Below are positions 40,051 to 49,932 of a stretch of DNA of 64,000 bases, in pieces. This DNA is from Mycobacterium uberis (GTDB taxonomy: Bacteria > Actinomycetota > Actinomycetes > Mycobacteriales > Mycobacteriaceae): NCBI RefSeq assembly GCF_003408705.1, contig NZ_QAYL01000012.1, forward strand, positions 46,198-110,197. The letters are read 5' to 3'. Position 1 is the first letter of the stretch. Each line of letters starts with the position of its first letter. Under the pieces are notes generated by a model. It was given only the letters and a program-made list of their open reading frames with translations, ran no database searches and had not been told where the DNA came from. Both the position numbers and the translations under genes were made by a program.

Positions 40051-40093
40051 GGTTTACACACTAGCGGTTGGTGGTTCGATACTGTCCATGCCC
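40051..40093 (+). repeat. Degraded copy of tRNA-Val 3' half (candidate attR)
   Basis: It aligns to 35772-35815 over 44 columns with 37 identities, one single-base gap and six differences, all C-to-T or G-to-A. TTCGATAC and AGCGGT blocks are exact. The preceding 30 nt do not match the tRNA 5' half. Confidence 0.85.
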
Positions 40094-40432
40094 GCCAATC
40101 TTTGCGCAGACAGACGGCGGTATTGGTGGGGCCCGTTGTCGGTGTTGAGTCGGTATGGCAATGTCGGGGGAGTGGACGAGCAATCTGGTTTTCAGAGCGG
40201 CAGGACGGTACCGAAACAAACAGCAGGGCGAGTACCGTCCGTCGGACCATTGTCGTCTGAGCAACAGCCGGCGACCAAGGCGGATCTGTATGCCGCAGTG
40301 GATGCGTTGCGCGCCGATATGCGCGAACTGCTAGAGAACGTTCGCATGTTGATTCAGACGGCTGATAGCCGGGTAACTGATCTGGAGCAGGCTCAGGGTG
40401 AGGTCGGGCAAAAGCTATCCGAGGATTGGTGA
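40094..40432 (+). other. Short plus-strand open stretch, possible coiled-coil remnant
   Basis: In the frame ending at 40432 the last 60 codons read ATKADLYAAVDALRADMREL, then LENVRMLIQTADSRVTDLEQ, a heptad-like helix. No family can be named, and the upstream half of the open frame crosses the tRNA-Val copy. It may be a remnant of a small hypothetical gene beside the attachment site. Confidence 0.4.
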
Positions 40433-41425
40433 TCCCGTACAGGCTTTTCCCGGTGAAGCCGTTTCGCATCCACGTTCCTGATGACGTTTTCGATGATTTT
40501 ACACTTCACGCCTAGTGCGCACTCGATAACCTCAGGCTGAGTGTGTAGATGACTGGAGCCGGGGATACATCCGTGACATGGAAGTTTACTGGGTCGACGG
40601 ACATGACTGGTGGTCTTGGGAGGCCACGCTCAACAGCTTTGACCAGTTCATTATCGAAATCTGCGGGCTGGAAATTCGTTTCATCCACCAACGGTCCCGG
40701 CATGAGGATGCCTTTTCGCTCGCTGCTGATTACCTGGGGTTGGTCGGGTTCGATTGTGGAGTTTCATAAAGTGGTCGAGCAGTTCACCGATCCGACAGCG
40801 CATGGTGGACGCGCCGAGAACGCATCCCACGTTATCTGTCCATCGTTGCCTGGGTGCGACCGTTCTGGCAAGCCTGCCTGCACCAGATGGGGGTTTCGAA
40901 AAGATTGAGGAGGCTTGGGAGATGCCTATGGTGCATACCGCTACAGCGACTGGGGCGCAACCGTTATACAACGCAGCTGGGCTATAACTGCGGGCACTGT
41001 GTGGTCATTCATCTGCACATCCTGATCGATCTCCCTGACGGAGACGCTCACCAGCCCAACCACCGAGGAGTAGCAGATCCTGGCCGGATTAGCGGAGAAC
41101 CGCCGCACCGGCACCTGTTATTCCAAGCAGCAGTCGACCCGACTTTAGACATTGGTCTATGTGCTCCTCGATTTGCTGTTGGCACAATTGGTGTGGATCG
41201 TCGAGAAATTTTGGGCGTGGATGGACTGCGATGGAAATCCAGAAAACGTGCTCAGCGGAGATGAGCTCCTCGACAACGTAATGATTCATTGGGTGACCGG
41301 TACCAGGGCTTCAACAGTCCGCTTGTACTGAGAGAGTTACCATGCCTTCCAAACACCGGGTTAAGTCAAATTGCCAACGGACACCTAGGCCTTATCCCAA
41401 AGGGGATCCTGCGCCCGTTGAATAA
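40430..41425 (+). pseudogene. Epoxide hydrolase (EHN-type alpha/beta hydrolase) pseudogene
   Basis: The N-terminal epoxide-hydrolase domain reads KPFRIHVPDDVFDD at 40450-40500. It continues in other frames with LEVYWVDGHDWWSWEATLNS, FDQFIIEICGLEIRFIHQRS, then WGWSGSIVEFHKVVEQFTDP near 40735-40795 and ASHVICPSLPG. The oxyanion HGWPGS motif is read as W-G-W-S-G-S. The nucleophile region (about 40950) and the lid are only in fragments. The C-terminus VMIHWVTGTRASTVRLY is followed by a stop. More than five frame changes exclude activity. Confidence 0.75.
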
Positions 41426-41569
41426 TTAATTCTAACTATTCTATCACTTCATACGCTAGATAACCATGCCGCGCAGCGGTTAGTTTGTTGCATTTGAACG
41501 GCCGGAGCTGTTTGTCGAGTACATCCGCGCGTTCTTGGGCACGCAGCGCTAAAATACTGCTGCTTGTTC

Positions 41570-42525
41570 GCGAAGTTCTTTGCGCCCACACGGCAGACTC
41601 GTATCGTCGGCGTGTTGGCTGGCTGCCTAGCTGATCTGGTGTTAGGTGACTCGCAACGCGATCATCCGGTCGCGGTGTTCGGTTGAGCGGCCGCTAAGTT
41701 GGAGTTAGTCACCTACTGCGACAGTAGGATTGCCGACGGGGTACACGTGGGTTTGTTGGTTGAGATAGTCAACTGGCTGGGTATGGCGCTGCAGTGCAGC
41801 GCTGGATGTCGTGGTCGGTTCTGGTCGATCGTTGCCACCACTACGGCCAGCGGGGTGTCACTAGGGGAACCTCTCTGGCATACACCGGCTTGGTAATGTC
41901 GCGGCTGCTGGATTGCGATGATATCTAAAGCTGCGCAGGCTGCTGCCATCGCTGTACGGGCGTGATCCGGCCCGGCTGAACGGCACGGGTCTAGTATGTA
42001 CGGCACTTAAATCGATAGCGGAGAACACATCAGGCGCCGCGGTGGTGTCGCTGCTGTGGGTGAACGGCGGGCGGCTTTCCTGGGGGTTTGGTCTACCGAG
42101 TGGTCAACACCTCGGATTCGAGAATTGGTTACCGATCGCCCAGGTGTATCTAATTCGTTTGTGCCGCAGAGCACTTAGATAAATTGCCCAACCATGTTAG
42201 CGAATGAGTGATCGCGATGTCGGTGACGGTGTGCGCACCGGTAGTCGGCAGATCACCGTTGGATACGATGCGTGCCTGGTGCTGTGACGCGGCCCGGTAT
42301 CCCAATCTCAACGCGCGCGTTGTTAAGGCGGCCTTCGTCGGGACACTCGGCGTGCGGCTGGGTGGACCCACCCAGTACTACCATGAACTGCAGATTCAGC
42401 CCACTCTCGGCGATGACCCGCAGGCAGGCGTCGCCAACACGCTCCGCGCGGTTGTGTTGTCGCGTGCGGTCCAGGTGGGGGTGGCTCTACTGACTGGGCT
42501 GTCGATTTACCGTCGGCGACTGTAG
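41570..42525 (+). pseudogene. cobD: Cobalamin biosynthesis CobD pseudogene
   Basis: Plus-strand frames give TRIVGVLAGCLADLVLGDSQ and HPVAVFG, then a stop, then LVTYCDSRIADGVHVGLLVE. The final part from 42208 gives VTVCAPVVGRSP, RYPNLNARVVKAAFVGTLGV, RLGGPTQYYHELQIQPTLGD and YRRRL with a stop at 42525. These are the order and C-terminal block of CobD (adenosylcobinamide-phosphate synthase, Rv2236c). The middle is missing or unreadable. The 3' end overlaps the convergent SURF1 gene by about 19 bp. Confidence 0.88.
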
Positions 42526-43331
42526 CGGTTTGCGAGTTTTTCTTCAACGGTTATCGGAACTGGTGGGCCCGGCGCCAGCTGCTTCTGCTTCTGCTGGCGT
42601 CGGGCGCAGATCTCTGCGTAGGCGAAATATCCCAATCCAATCGGCGCGAGGATGCCAAACGAGATCCACTGGATGCCATAGGAAAGAAACGGTCCCGCGT
42701 CGAGATGCGGTATGCTGATCACACCGAGCCCGCCGGGTTGATCGTCGATCAACTGCAGGTAGGATCCGGCCAACGGGACTTTTGTCAACCCTGCGACCTG
42801 TTCGATGTTAATCGAATATACTTGCTGGAAGCCGTCTCTGAAAAACGGTTCTTTGTTTTTCACGGTCGGTTCGGAGTCGCGCAGCCGGGCCGTGATGCTC
42901 ACGTTCTCCGCAGGTGGGCGGGGGATTGGCGGCACGTGCGAGCCTGGTTCGGGACGCACGTAACCGCGATCGACCAGGACGGTCGGTCCACCGTCGACGA
43001 CAAATGGTGCCAGCACCTCGAAGGCTTGGTCTTCATCAACCACCCGCAACCGGGCCAGTATTTGCACGTCCGGAAGATAGTGCCCGGTCGCTATAACCCG
43101 GCGCCACTGCTCCTTCGGTGCCGACGAATTCTGCTGTGGTAGTAAAGTTTTCAGCAATACCGGCGGCGTGTTAAGAGAGTATCCGATTTGGTTGTTTTCC
43201 CGTGATGCCCTGGTGTTCTTGCCTAGCTGCCAGGGTGCGAGCACCACAAAACACAGGTAGGTAAACGCGGTAACCACCAAGACCAGTGCGATCCAGCCTG
43301 GCCGCAGCAAGAACGCCAAACAGCGCATCAA
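42507..43331 (-). CDS. SURF1-family membrane protein (Rv2235 orthologue)
   Basis: A 274-residue predicted assembly factor for the cytochrome aa3 oxidase. An N-terminal membrane helix (about 10-32, WIALVLVVTAFTYLCFVVLA), a large extracytoplasmic domain with DVQILARLRVVDEDQAFEVL and GPTVLVDRGYVRPE (the SURF1 core), and a second helix near the C-terminus (LSYGIQWISFGILAPIGLGY) give the family's two-helix topology. The start ATG 43331 overlaps the ptpA stop by four bases, so the pair is translated together. Length matches the M. tuberculosis protein (271). Confidence 0.88.
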   Translation of the reverse strand: MMRCLAFLLRPGWIALVLVVTAFTYLCFVVLAPWQLGKNTRASRENNQIGYSLNTPPVLLKTLLPQQNSSAPKEQWRRVIATGHYLPDVQILARLRVVDEDQAFEVLAPFVVDGGPTVLVDRGYVRPEPGSHVPPIPRPPAENVSITARLRDSEPTVKNKEPFFRDGFQQVYSINIEQVAGLTKVPLAGSYLQLIDDQPGGLGVISIPHLDAGPFLSYGIQWISFGILAPIGLGYFAYAEICARRQQKQKQLAPGPPVPITVEEKLANRYSRRR

Positions 43332-43825
43332 CCGTGTCCGTTCTGCGCGAGTCGTTCATTGAGCCAATCATGCAGGCCTGGCAAGGCAGCCTCGATGACG
43401 GCGAAAGTCTCTTCGAAATCGTCATATTCGCCGTAGTAGGGATCCTCGACGTCGAGGGCATAAGTACCACAGCTTGGGTCGAATGATCGCAGCATCCGTA
43501 TCCGGCTGTCCTCGACCCCCAGCTGTTGTAATATCCGAACGTGGTTGCGGCCTAAGGCAATCACCAGATCGGCTGATAGGTGGTCGACATCGACTTGGAC
43601 AGCACAGTGGTCGGTGGGGTAGCCATGTGTGCGCAGGATCCGGGTAACGCGTGTGTCGGCGCCTTCGCCCACATGCCAGTTGCTGGTACCCGCACTGGTC
43701 ACCCGCACCGCATCGCCTAGACCGCGCCGCTGGAGCTGGTAAGCGAACATTTTCTCGGCCATTGGCGAACGGCAGATGTTGCCGGTACAGATGAACGTCA
43801 CGTGCAGCGTAGCCAAAACAGACAC
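43328..43825 (-). CDS. ptpA: Low-molecular-weight protein tyrosine phosphatase PtpA
   Basis: A 165-residue LMW phosphatase. In M. tuberculosis it is secreted into the macrophage and dephosphorylates VPS33B to block phagosome acidification. The P-loop C13-T-G-N-I-C-R-S is intact (the nucleophile is the first Cys), and the general-acid Asp is in DVEDPYYG (about 128-135). No signal peptide is seen, as for its relatives. The gene that normally precedes it, ptkA (its kinase), cannot be found in the 263 bp upstream. Confidence 0.95.
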   Translation of the reverse strand: MSVLATLHVTFICTGNICRSPMAEKMFAYQLQRRGLGDAVRVTSAGTSNWHVGEGADTRVTRILRTHGYPTDHCAVQVDVDHLSADLVIALGRNHVRILQQLGVEDSRIRMLRSFDPSCGTYALDVEDPYYGEYDDFEETFAVIEAALPGLHDWLNERLAQNGHG

Positions 43826-44088
43826 CCAGTGCCCTCCGTAGCTCGTTCATGGTGTCGATACCGTACGCGCCAACGACGACCCTCGTAAATACTGGTCAAA
43901 CTTGAAATGGGCAAGAATGCACCGAGCCATCGGTTCTAGGCTGTTTATCACTCAGCCCCGGGTGCAATACTCGGCTCGGTAGGCTACAATCGTATCCCTA
44001 GCTTGTTCACGCTGCAACAGCTCGCTCAGCAACGATACGTGAGTGTGATCGGGGATTGGTCTATATGGCCGTGCTGGTCATGTGACCA

Positions 44089-45195
44089 TTGTCCTTGCTA
44101 GGAGCACCCGGGTGTGACGGTGTTCATGACAGGCCCCTAAGGCGACCAACTAGTGTTTTATGGGTGGCGAGTCTGGATCACAGCGTGGCGATTCGCCTTG
44201 CGCCGGCGCGCTATCGAGGTGATCAGGATGTCACGCCGGGCATGTTGAATTTCGCCGTCAACGTCCGTCATAACCAACTGCCGTATCGGGTGGTACAACG
44301 GCTGGCTGAGTGGCTGCCGGGTCTGGCCCGCTACCTGAGTGCCGACTATGTGCACCAGAGCCAAGATGTGGTCGCTGACCGTCATTGTCGAGTCCGCGAT
44401 GAGGTGATGCCGCTGGCCTGGGTGGCGGAAGTGGTCGTGTTGTTACCCAGCCTGTGGCCGGTGCGGGCGGTGATCGTTGTGTCCGCATTCACCGAGCCGG
44501 TCGTTACGTTGACTACGGCCGGAGTGCCTGTGCACTATGTCGTGCTCGAGTTGCCGTTCGCTCTGAACGCACCCGAGGATGTTAACTTTGTTGTGGTAGG
44601 CAATCCGACCAGTCCCATCCCGGTGCTGCACGCCTGTGAGCAGCTGCTCGCGTTGAGCCGGCTCGGGCGGATTCTGGTGGTCGACGAGGCGTTCGCTGAT
44701 TTGCTTACCGGCGGGGTGGAATCGTTGGCCGGTGACTCGCTGCCCGATGTGCTGGTGTTGCATGGTCTGACCAAGACGTGGTCGTTGCTGGGATTGCGTG
44801 TATGCTATACTTTGGGTTCGCTAGAACTGATGGTGCGGTTGACCACCCTACGGGTACATTGCCTGATAGGTATACTGCAGCAGACAGCTATCGCGGTCTG
44901 TTGTGCTGCGGCTGGTGCTGTGCGGTTGGTGGTTTTGAGCGCCGGAATGGCGGCCGGTTTACAATTGCTGGCTCCCAACGTCGTCTATGGTGCGATCCCG
45001 TTTGTACTGTTTAGCATGTCTAACACAGAATTGATACGAAAATTACTGCAGAACAAGGGAATTGCAGTTCGTCGGTGTGACACGTTCGTTGACCTCGACG
45101 AGCGGTATCTAAGGGCGGTTGTGCGCCCGGAGTGGCCATTGTTGTTCCAAGCCATTTTCGAGGTATTCGCCTATGCGGACAACCGGAGATTCTGA
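44089..45195 (+). CDS. cobC: CobC-like PLP aminotransferase, possibly decaying
   Basis: An open frame of up to 368 codons of the HisC/CobC family (Rv2231c). Kept residues are GNPTSP (substrate/PLP Asn), DEAFADL (PLP Asp) and the Schiff-base Lys in [14 protein letters not shown]-terminal VRPEW Arg that holds the substrate carboxylate is also kept. The phosphate-binding G-A-A-E-G-F loop of the relatives is replaced by W-V-A-E-V-V at about residues 111-116. About eight residues are missing after IAVCCAA. The start is uncertain (TTG 44089 is only the longest option). cobD is a pseudogene nearby, so a role in B12 synthesis is doubtful. The stop overlaps the next ATG, so it may be kept open for translation of the next gene. 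Confidence 0.55.
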   Translation: MSLLGAPGCDGVHDRPLRRPTSVLWVASLDHSVAIRLAPARYRGDQDVTPGMLNFAVNVRHNQLPYRVVQRLAEWLPGLARYLSADYVHQSQDVVADRHCRVRDEVMPLAWVAEVVVLLPSLWPVRAVIVVSAFTEPVVTLTTAGVPVHYVVLELPFALNAPEDVNFVVVGNPTSPIPVLHACEQLLALSRLGRILVVDEAFADLLTGGVESLAGDSLPDVLVLHGLTKTWSLLGLRVCYTLGSLELMVRLTTLRVHCLIGILQQTAIAVCCAAAGAVRLVVLSAGMAAGLQLLAPNVVYGAIPFVLFSMSNTELIRKLLQNKGIAVRRCDTFVDLDERYLRAVVRPEWPLLFQAIFEVFAYADNRRF

Positions 45196-46337
45196 TGAGT
45201 GTGCGGCTGGCCGACGTCATCGACGTGTTGGACCAGGCTTACCCTCCGCGGCTTGCCCAGTCTTGGGATTCCGTCGGTCTGGTATGCGGTGATCCCGAGG
45301 AGGTGTTAGAGTCGGTAACCATCGCGGTCGACGTTACGTCCACGGTCATCAATGAAGTCCCCGATGCCAGCCTGCTATTGGCCCATCATCCATTGTTGTT
45401 ACGCGGAGTCGACACAGTGGCGGCCAACACGCCAAAGGGTGCGCTGGTACACCGTTTGATCCGTTCCGGGCGTTCATTGTTCACTGCGCACACCAACGCG
45501 GATTCGGCATCACCCGGTGTGTCAGACGCGCTAGCACACGCCCTTGGCCTCACAGTCGACGCAGTACTCGATCCCTTGCCTGGTGCGGCAGATCTCGACA
45601 AGTGGGTTATCTATGTGCCGCTCGAGTATGTAGCAGCTGTGCAGGCGGCGGTGTTTGAGGCTGGCGCCGGCCACATCGGCGACTATTCACATTGCAGCTG
45701 GAGGGTCACCGGCACCGGGCAGTTCTTGCCGCATGATGGAGCGTCGCCCGCGGTGGGCAGCATTGGTGTCGTCGAGCGGGTGGCCGAAGACCGTGTTGAG
45801 GTTGTCGCACCCGCGCACGCGCGGGCTGCTGTGTTGTCGGCGATGCGTGCCGTGCATCCCTACGAAGAGCCGGCGTTCGACATCCTTGCGTTGGTGCCCC
45901 CGCTTAGCGATGTCGGCTTGGGCCGTATTGGAACGTTGCCGCGACCAGAATCGCTACGTGCTTTTGTCTCCAGGGTTGGTGCTGCATTGCCGCAGACATC
46001 CTTAGGTGTGCGGGCCACTGGAGACCCCGACATGCTGGTATCGCGAGTCGCGGTGTGTGGCGGCGCTGGAGACTCGTTGCTGAGCCTCGCTGCCGCCGCG
46101 GATGTTCAAGCGTACGTCACGGCCGACCTGCGGCATCATCCAGCCGACGAACATCGGCGGGCTTCAAACATGGCACTGATAAACGTCGCGCATTGGGCAA
46201 GCGAATTCCCGTGGTGTAGTAAGGCCGCTGACGTGCTGCGATCCTATTTTGGTGCGACACTGTCGGTGCGGGTGTGCTCTGTCTGCACCGACCCGTGGAA
46301 TCTAGAAGCAGGATTGAATGAAAGATATAAGCGATAG
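45195..46337 (+). CDS. NIF3/DUF34 family metal-binding protein (Rv2230c orthologue)
   Basis: A 380-residue Nif3-like protein with the C-terminal extra domain. Annotated as GTP cyclohydrolase type 2 in some databases, but the activity is unproved. ATG 45195 is used because it gives [12 protein letters not shown] and overlaps the upstream stop (TGATG). Metal-ligand motifs are LLAHHPLLL with His-His near residue 65 and [10 protein letters not shown] near 100, with HHPADEHRR (about 315-325) at the end of the fold. The inserted domain (about 130-240, YNH-like [12 protein letters not shown]) is also intact. The upstream cobC-like frame is probably relaxed, so this may be the protein for which the operon is retained. 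Confidence 0.9.
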   Translation: MSVRLADVIDVLDQAYPPRLAQSWDSVGLVCGDPEEVLESVTIAVDVTSTVINEVPDASLLLAHHPLLLRGVDTVAANTPKGALVHRLIRSGRSLFTAHTNADSASPGVSDALAHALGLTVDAVLDPLPGAADLDKWVIYVPLEYVAAVQAAVFEAGAGHIGDYSHCSWRVTGTGQFLPHDGASPAVGSIGVVERVAEDRVEVVAPAHARAAVLSAMRAVHPYEEPAFDILALVPPLSDVGLGRIGTLPRPESLRAFVSRVGAALPQTSLGVRATGDPDMLVSRVAVCGGAGDSLLSLAAAADVQAYVTADLRHHPADEHRRASNMALINVAHWASEFPWCSKAADVLRSYFGATLSVRVCSVCTDPWNLEAGLNERYKR

Positions 46338-46352
46338 TTAGAGAGGTAAATC

Positions 46353-47089
46353 ATGAGAGTCAAAGTAAAAAACAACTTTTTCTGCTAAAGCTGTCGAAAC
46401 TGGATGCTGAGTTGTAGCGGATCGTGCACTGGGTCACCCATTTACTACAGTGGTAGGTCTGTGAGCGGATGCAGGTGGAGCATGCTGCTGTCAGTGATCA
46501 GCTGGCCGCTATGCGAATTGCGGCGGAGAATTTAGACGCCCAGGTGTTGTGACTTAAGTTGGAGATCGACGCGGCGCGACAGCGTGAAAACCGGGATCGG
46601 TCGCTGCTCAAGTTGGGGGCGATGGACACTAGGCAGTTGTCAGATCTACAACATGAACTGGAGACGTTGCAACGCCTTCAGGCCAGTTTGGACGATTCCT
46701 TGCTGAAGGTTATGGAGCGCCGCGAGGAGCTGCAGGCTCAACTGACTGCCGAGCTAGGGATAGTGGAGGAGATGCAGGCTAATCTGGACGGTGTTCAGCG
46801 GGCACTCGACGCTGCCATTGCCAAGATTGACCGGGCCCGCCAGCAACATTCTTCACGACGTGACGTGTTGACTGCGGAACTGGACCCTGGACTCTCCGTA
46901 GTGTATGAACGACAGCGTACCGAGGAAAGGCCGGGTGCCGGACAATTACACGGACAACGGTGTGGCTCCTATCGGATCGAGATCGGCTGCGGCGAGCTGG
47001 CCTGCATCTCGACGGCCGCCGACGACGAAGTAGTGAGATGTCCGGAGTGTGAAGTATTCCTGTTGCGGATCAAAGGATTCGATCAGTGA
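46353..47089 (+). pseudogene. Rv2229c-type coiled-coil/zinc-ribbon protein pseudogene
   Basis: The N-terminus from ATG 46353 (MRVKVKNN) frameshifts, then meets stops within LSKLDAEL-TAG, HLLQW-TAG and VL-TGA. From 46559 a 176-codon frame remains open. It contains the coiled coil (RDRSLLKLGAMDTRQLSDLQ, LEELQAQL-type heptads) and a C-terminal CxxC zinc ribbon, changed here: the first pair is CGSYRIEIGCGEL and the last CPECEVFLLRIKGF. The family binds nucleic acid or acts as an adaptor. The stop TGA (47087) overlaps the next gene's GTG. Confidence 0.8.
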
Positions 47090-48201
47090 AAGTTATCATC
47101 GAGGCCGACGGTGGGTCGCGAGGAAACCCCGGACCAGCTGGATACGGCGTGGTGGTGTGGACCGCGGACCGTTCGACTGTGCTGACGGAGATTAAACAGA
47201 CAATCGGCAAAGCGACGAACAACGTTGCTGAGTACCGGGCACTGATAGCAGGTTTGAGCGATGCCGTGAAAATGGGTGTTATCGAGGCCGCGGTCTTGAT
47301 GGATTCCAAACTGGTTGTGGAACAGATGTCGGGCCGGTGGAAAGTCAAGCATCCCGACTTGATTGAGTTATACGCACAAGCGCAAACGCTAGCGTCGCAG
47401 CTAACGCGCGTCAGCTATACATGGATTCCGCGCAACAGGAACTCGTATGCTGATCGGCTAGCCAACGAGGCGATGGACGCTGCGGTTTGTCCTGACGGCC
47501 GGATAGAGAAAGCCGCTATGCCGTTTGCTCAGGCCGAGAAAACCGTTGTGACGGAATCACAGACAGTGCCCGGCTGGACGACCGCGCATGGTATGCCCAC
47601 CCGGCTATTGTTGCTGCGACACGGTCAGACCGAGCTATCGGTGCAATGTCGCTATTCGGGACGTGGTAACCTGGCATTAAATGGCTTAGGTCGGCGGCAA
47701 GCTCAGGCTGCGGCGCGGTACTTCGCTCAGTGCGGCGGCATCGCTGCAGTGATCTCCTCGCCGTTGCAGCGGGCTTACGATACTGCGGCAATGGCAGCTG
47801 AACTGCTGGGTGTCAATGTGACGGTTGATGATGATCTAATCGAAACTGACTTCGGCGCCTGGGAGGGGTTGACGTTCGCCGAGGCTGCTGTGCGCGATCC
47901 GGAGTTGCATCGTCGCTGGCTGCACGACACCGCCGTGTTGCCGCCGGGCGGTGAAAGCTTCGATGATGTGCTGGCCCGAGTGTGCTTGGCGCGTGAACGG
48001 ATCATCGCCGGATATCAGGGCGAAACGGTGCTGGTGGTGTCACACGTTACGCCGATAAAGATGTTGTTGCGGCTCGCGTTGGATGTCGGGGCCGGCATAC
48101 TGTATCGGCTGCATCTTGACGTAGGCTCGTTGAGCATCGCCGAGTTCTACCCCGATGGCGCGTCTTCGGTGCGGTTGATAAACCAAACCGACTACTTCTG
48201 A
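47086..48201 (+). CDS. RNase HI / phosphoglycerate-mutase-like phosphatase fusion (Rv2228c orthologue)
   Basis: A 371-residue two-domain protein. The N-terminal RNase H domain (about 1-135) has acidic residues of the DEDD site in EADGGSRGNPGP, NNVAEYRAL, MDSKLVVEQM and NSYADRLANEA. It removes RNA from RNA/DNA hybrids. The C-terminal histidine phosphatase domain (about 165-365) has LLLRHGQTELS (catalytic His), SSPLQRAYDTA and VVSHVTPIK, of the alpha-ribazole phosphatase (CobC) type. With cobD dead, the phosphatase substrate may be different or the domain idle; RNase H could explain retention. The GTG start 47086 overlaps the upstream broken gene's stop. Confidence 0.94.
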   Translation: MKVIIEADGGSRGNPGPAGYGVVVWTADRSTVLTEIKQTIGKATNNVAEYRALIAGLSDAVKMGVIEAAVLMDSKLVVEQMSGRWKVKHPDLIELYAQAQTLASQLTRVSYTWIPRNRNSYADRLANEAMDAAVCPDGRIEKAAMPFAQAEKTVVTESQTVPGWTTAHGMPTRLLLLRHGQTELSVQCRYSGRGNLALNGLGRRQAQAAARYFAQCGGIAAVISSPLQRAYDTAAMAAELLGVNVTVDDDLIETDFGAWEGLTFAEAAVRDPELHRRWLHDTAVLPPGGESFDDVLARVCLARERIIAGYQGETVLVVSHVTPIKMLLRLALDVGAGILYRLHLDVGSLSIAEFYPDGASSVRLINQTDYF

Positions 48202-48232
48202 AGCGTGTCAAAACGACCTCGAAACGGCTTAA

Positions 48233-48913
48233 TCAACAGTCAGTTTGTGAATTGGTCGCCCTGGATCCACGGATTGCGTGTATGGGCAAGGGGGTCGAAG
48301 TAGTCACTCCGGTTCCCATGTCGATTGATTTGTCAGGTAATCGCGCCGACACCGATGCGATGCAATCGATCAGGGGCTTGCCGAGCATGTACGACCAGGC
48401 GGGTGTGACCGGGAGCTTCGCCAGCGTGAGGTCCATGGTACTGCCGCGACTGTGTACTGACTGCTCGGCGATGTACCCGTCGCGGAAGAGGGTCGACTTG
48501 TTGACGTGTGGGTCGAGCAGCTTTAATTAATCCGCTGATAATTGCGATCGTTGGCCTACGAGGCGTAGTCATTAACTGTGCACTGCGGACGGTAGCAACC
48601 GTACACTTTGAAGGCTTAGTGTCGCTGATCCAACTGTTGTTGTGCACGTTTGAGCCCTTCGGCCGCTGCACGAGTTAGAACACACGCTGCCATATCAGAG
48701 CTGGCGACTGGGTGGTCGGTAAAATTGTGCGCCATAAAGTAGCGGATGTCCTTGCTGGGTAGTCGGATCGATGTCCTGCAGCACCACAAAATCTATCGGT
48801 GCAACGGATTCCGGCTGTATTGAGGCCATACTGCCGGGCACAGTAGAAAAGAACGCGATCATTACCGCGAGGAGCGTAGCGATCTTGCAGTCAATGCTGA
48901 TCGGATAGGGCAT
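48233..48913 (-). pseudogene. D-Ala-D-Ala dipeptidase (VanX/DdpX-like, peptidase M15) pseudogene
   Basis: From ATG 48913 a signal-peptide-like start (ATLLAVMIAFFSTVPGSMA) precedes FVVLQDIDP. Then DIRYFMAHNFTDHPV and MAACVLTRAAAEGLKRAQQQ are read. AFKVYGCYRPQCTVND (VYDCYRP in intact enzymes), [20 protein letters not shown] (the zinc His-Asp motif SxHxxGxAxD), and [13 protein letters not shown] follow with frame changes. It probably trimmed cell-wall dipeptides when intact. The last readable part ends near 48233. Confidence 0.8.
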
Positions 48914-49430
48914 GGGTCGTCTTGATGACTGGATCTACAAATAGGCAAATCATCCCGCTGTCAATCTAACCAGTTCGAGTCGTTCGGTAGTGAACAACTT
49001 TCGCAAAGCGCTAGCGCATATGACATAACCGGCGGTTTTTCGGGCTCTGAGCGACGTAATCGGATGGTCTTCGGAACGTCGATACCGCTGCGTCCTAATT
49101 GTCTTGAAAAATGGGTAGTTATATGCTTGCGGTGTTCGAGTGGCTGGCGAGACAGCAACTGACGTTTTCAACTAGCGCGGGACCGGGTACCAACGAAACG
49201 TGTGTGCCTGGGTGGATGACCTGGCTTCCAGTGTATCCGTGGGTATCGCGACGACGGACCCGGGCTTGATCTCGAAAGTCGCCTTGGTGTGCACTTTACC
49301 GTGTTCTCGGGTGTAGAGCTCAGTGAATGCGAAGTGACTAGCGGATCGAACTGTTGGCTTGCTCGATGAACCCATCAGCTGGTCAGCCTGACCTGGCCCT
49401 GGCACCTCGCAACGAGTACCGTGTTCGTCG
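48914..49430. other. No gene recognised
   Basis: The minus-strand open stretch 49172-49330 reads AFTELYTREHGKVHTKATFE and is protein-like but unassigned. It may be a scrap of Rv2227, whose place this would be. The promoter of rnpB presumably lies at its right end. Confidence 0.4.
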
Positions 49431-49852
<422 letters not shown>

Positions 49853-49932
49853 CCTTGCTTTTGGTTCGATGGCCCTTCTCAACGCCGTGCTCTGTGGACC
49901 GCCTTGTCAAGTTTACGCAGCGCGGCGTCGAG

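Larger units (their letters stand above)
35772..40093. mobile_element. Decayed integrative element in tRNA-Val (about 4.3 kb)
   Basis: The boundaries are the 3' part of tRNA-Val (35772-35815) and a 43-nt degraded copy at 40051-40093. Between them are a tyrosine-recombinase pseudogene reading toward the tRNA, a DUF1778/GNAT toxin-antitoxin pseudogene pair, and unassigned decayed DNA. The M. tuberculosis valV-Rv2237 interval has, to my knowledge, no such insertion. Size and content fit a phage-like or genomic-island integrant that has been eroding. The copy is only the 3' half of the tRNA, as expected of a site-specific attachment repeat rather than a duplicated tRNA gene. Confidence 0.65.

Noticed and set aside
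40020..40097. A second complete tRNA-Val gene
   Set aside because: Only the 3' half matches; the 30 nt before it do not pair or match the 5' half, and the acceptor stem cannot form.
39912..40469. 185-codon minus-strand open frame over the tRNA-Val copy
   Set aside because: It contains the WTVSNHQPLVCK-like string that arises when a tRNA is read in antisense, and the region is explained by the attachment-site repeat.
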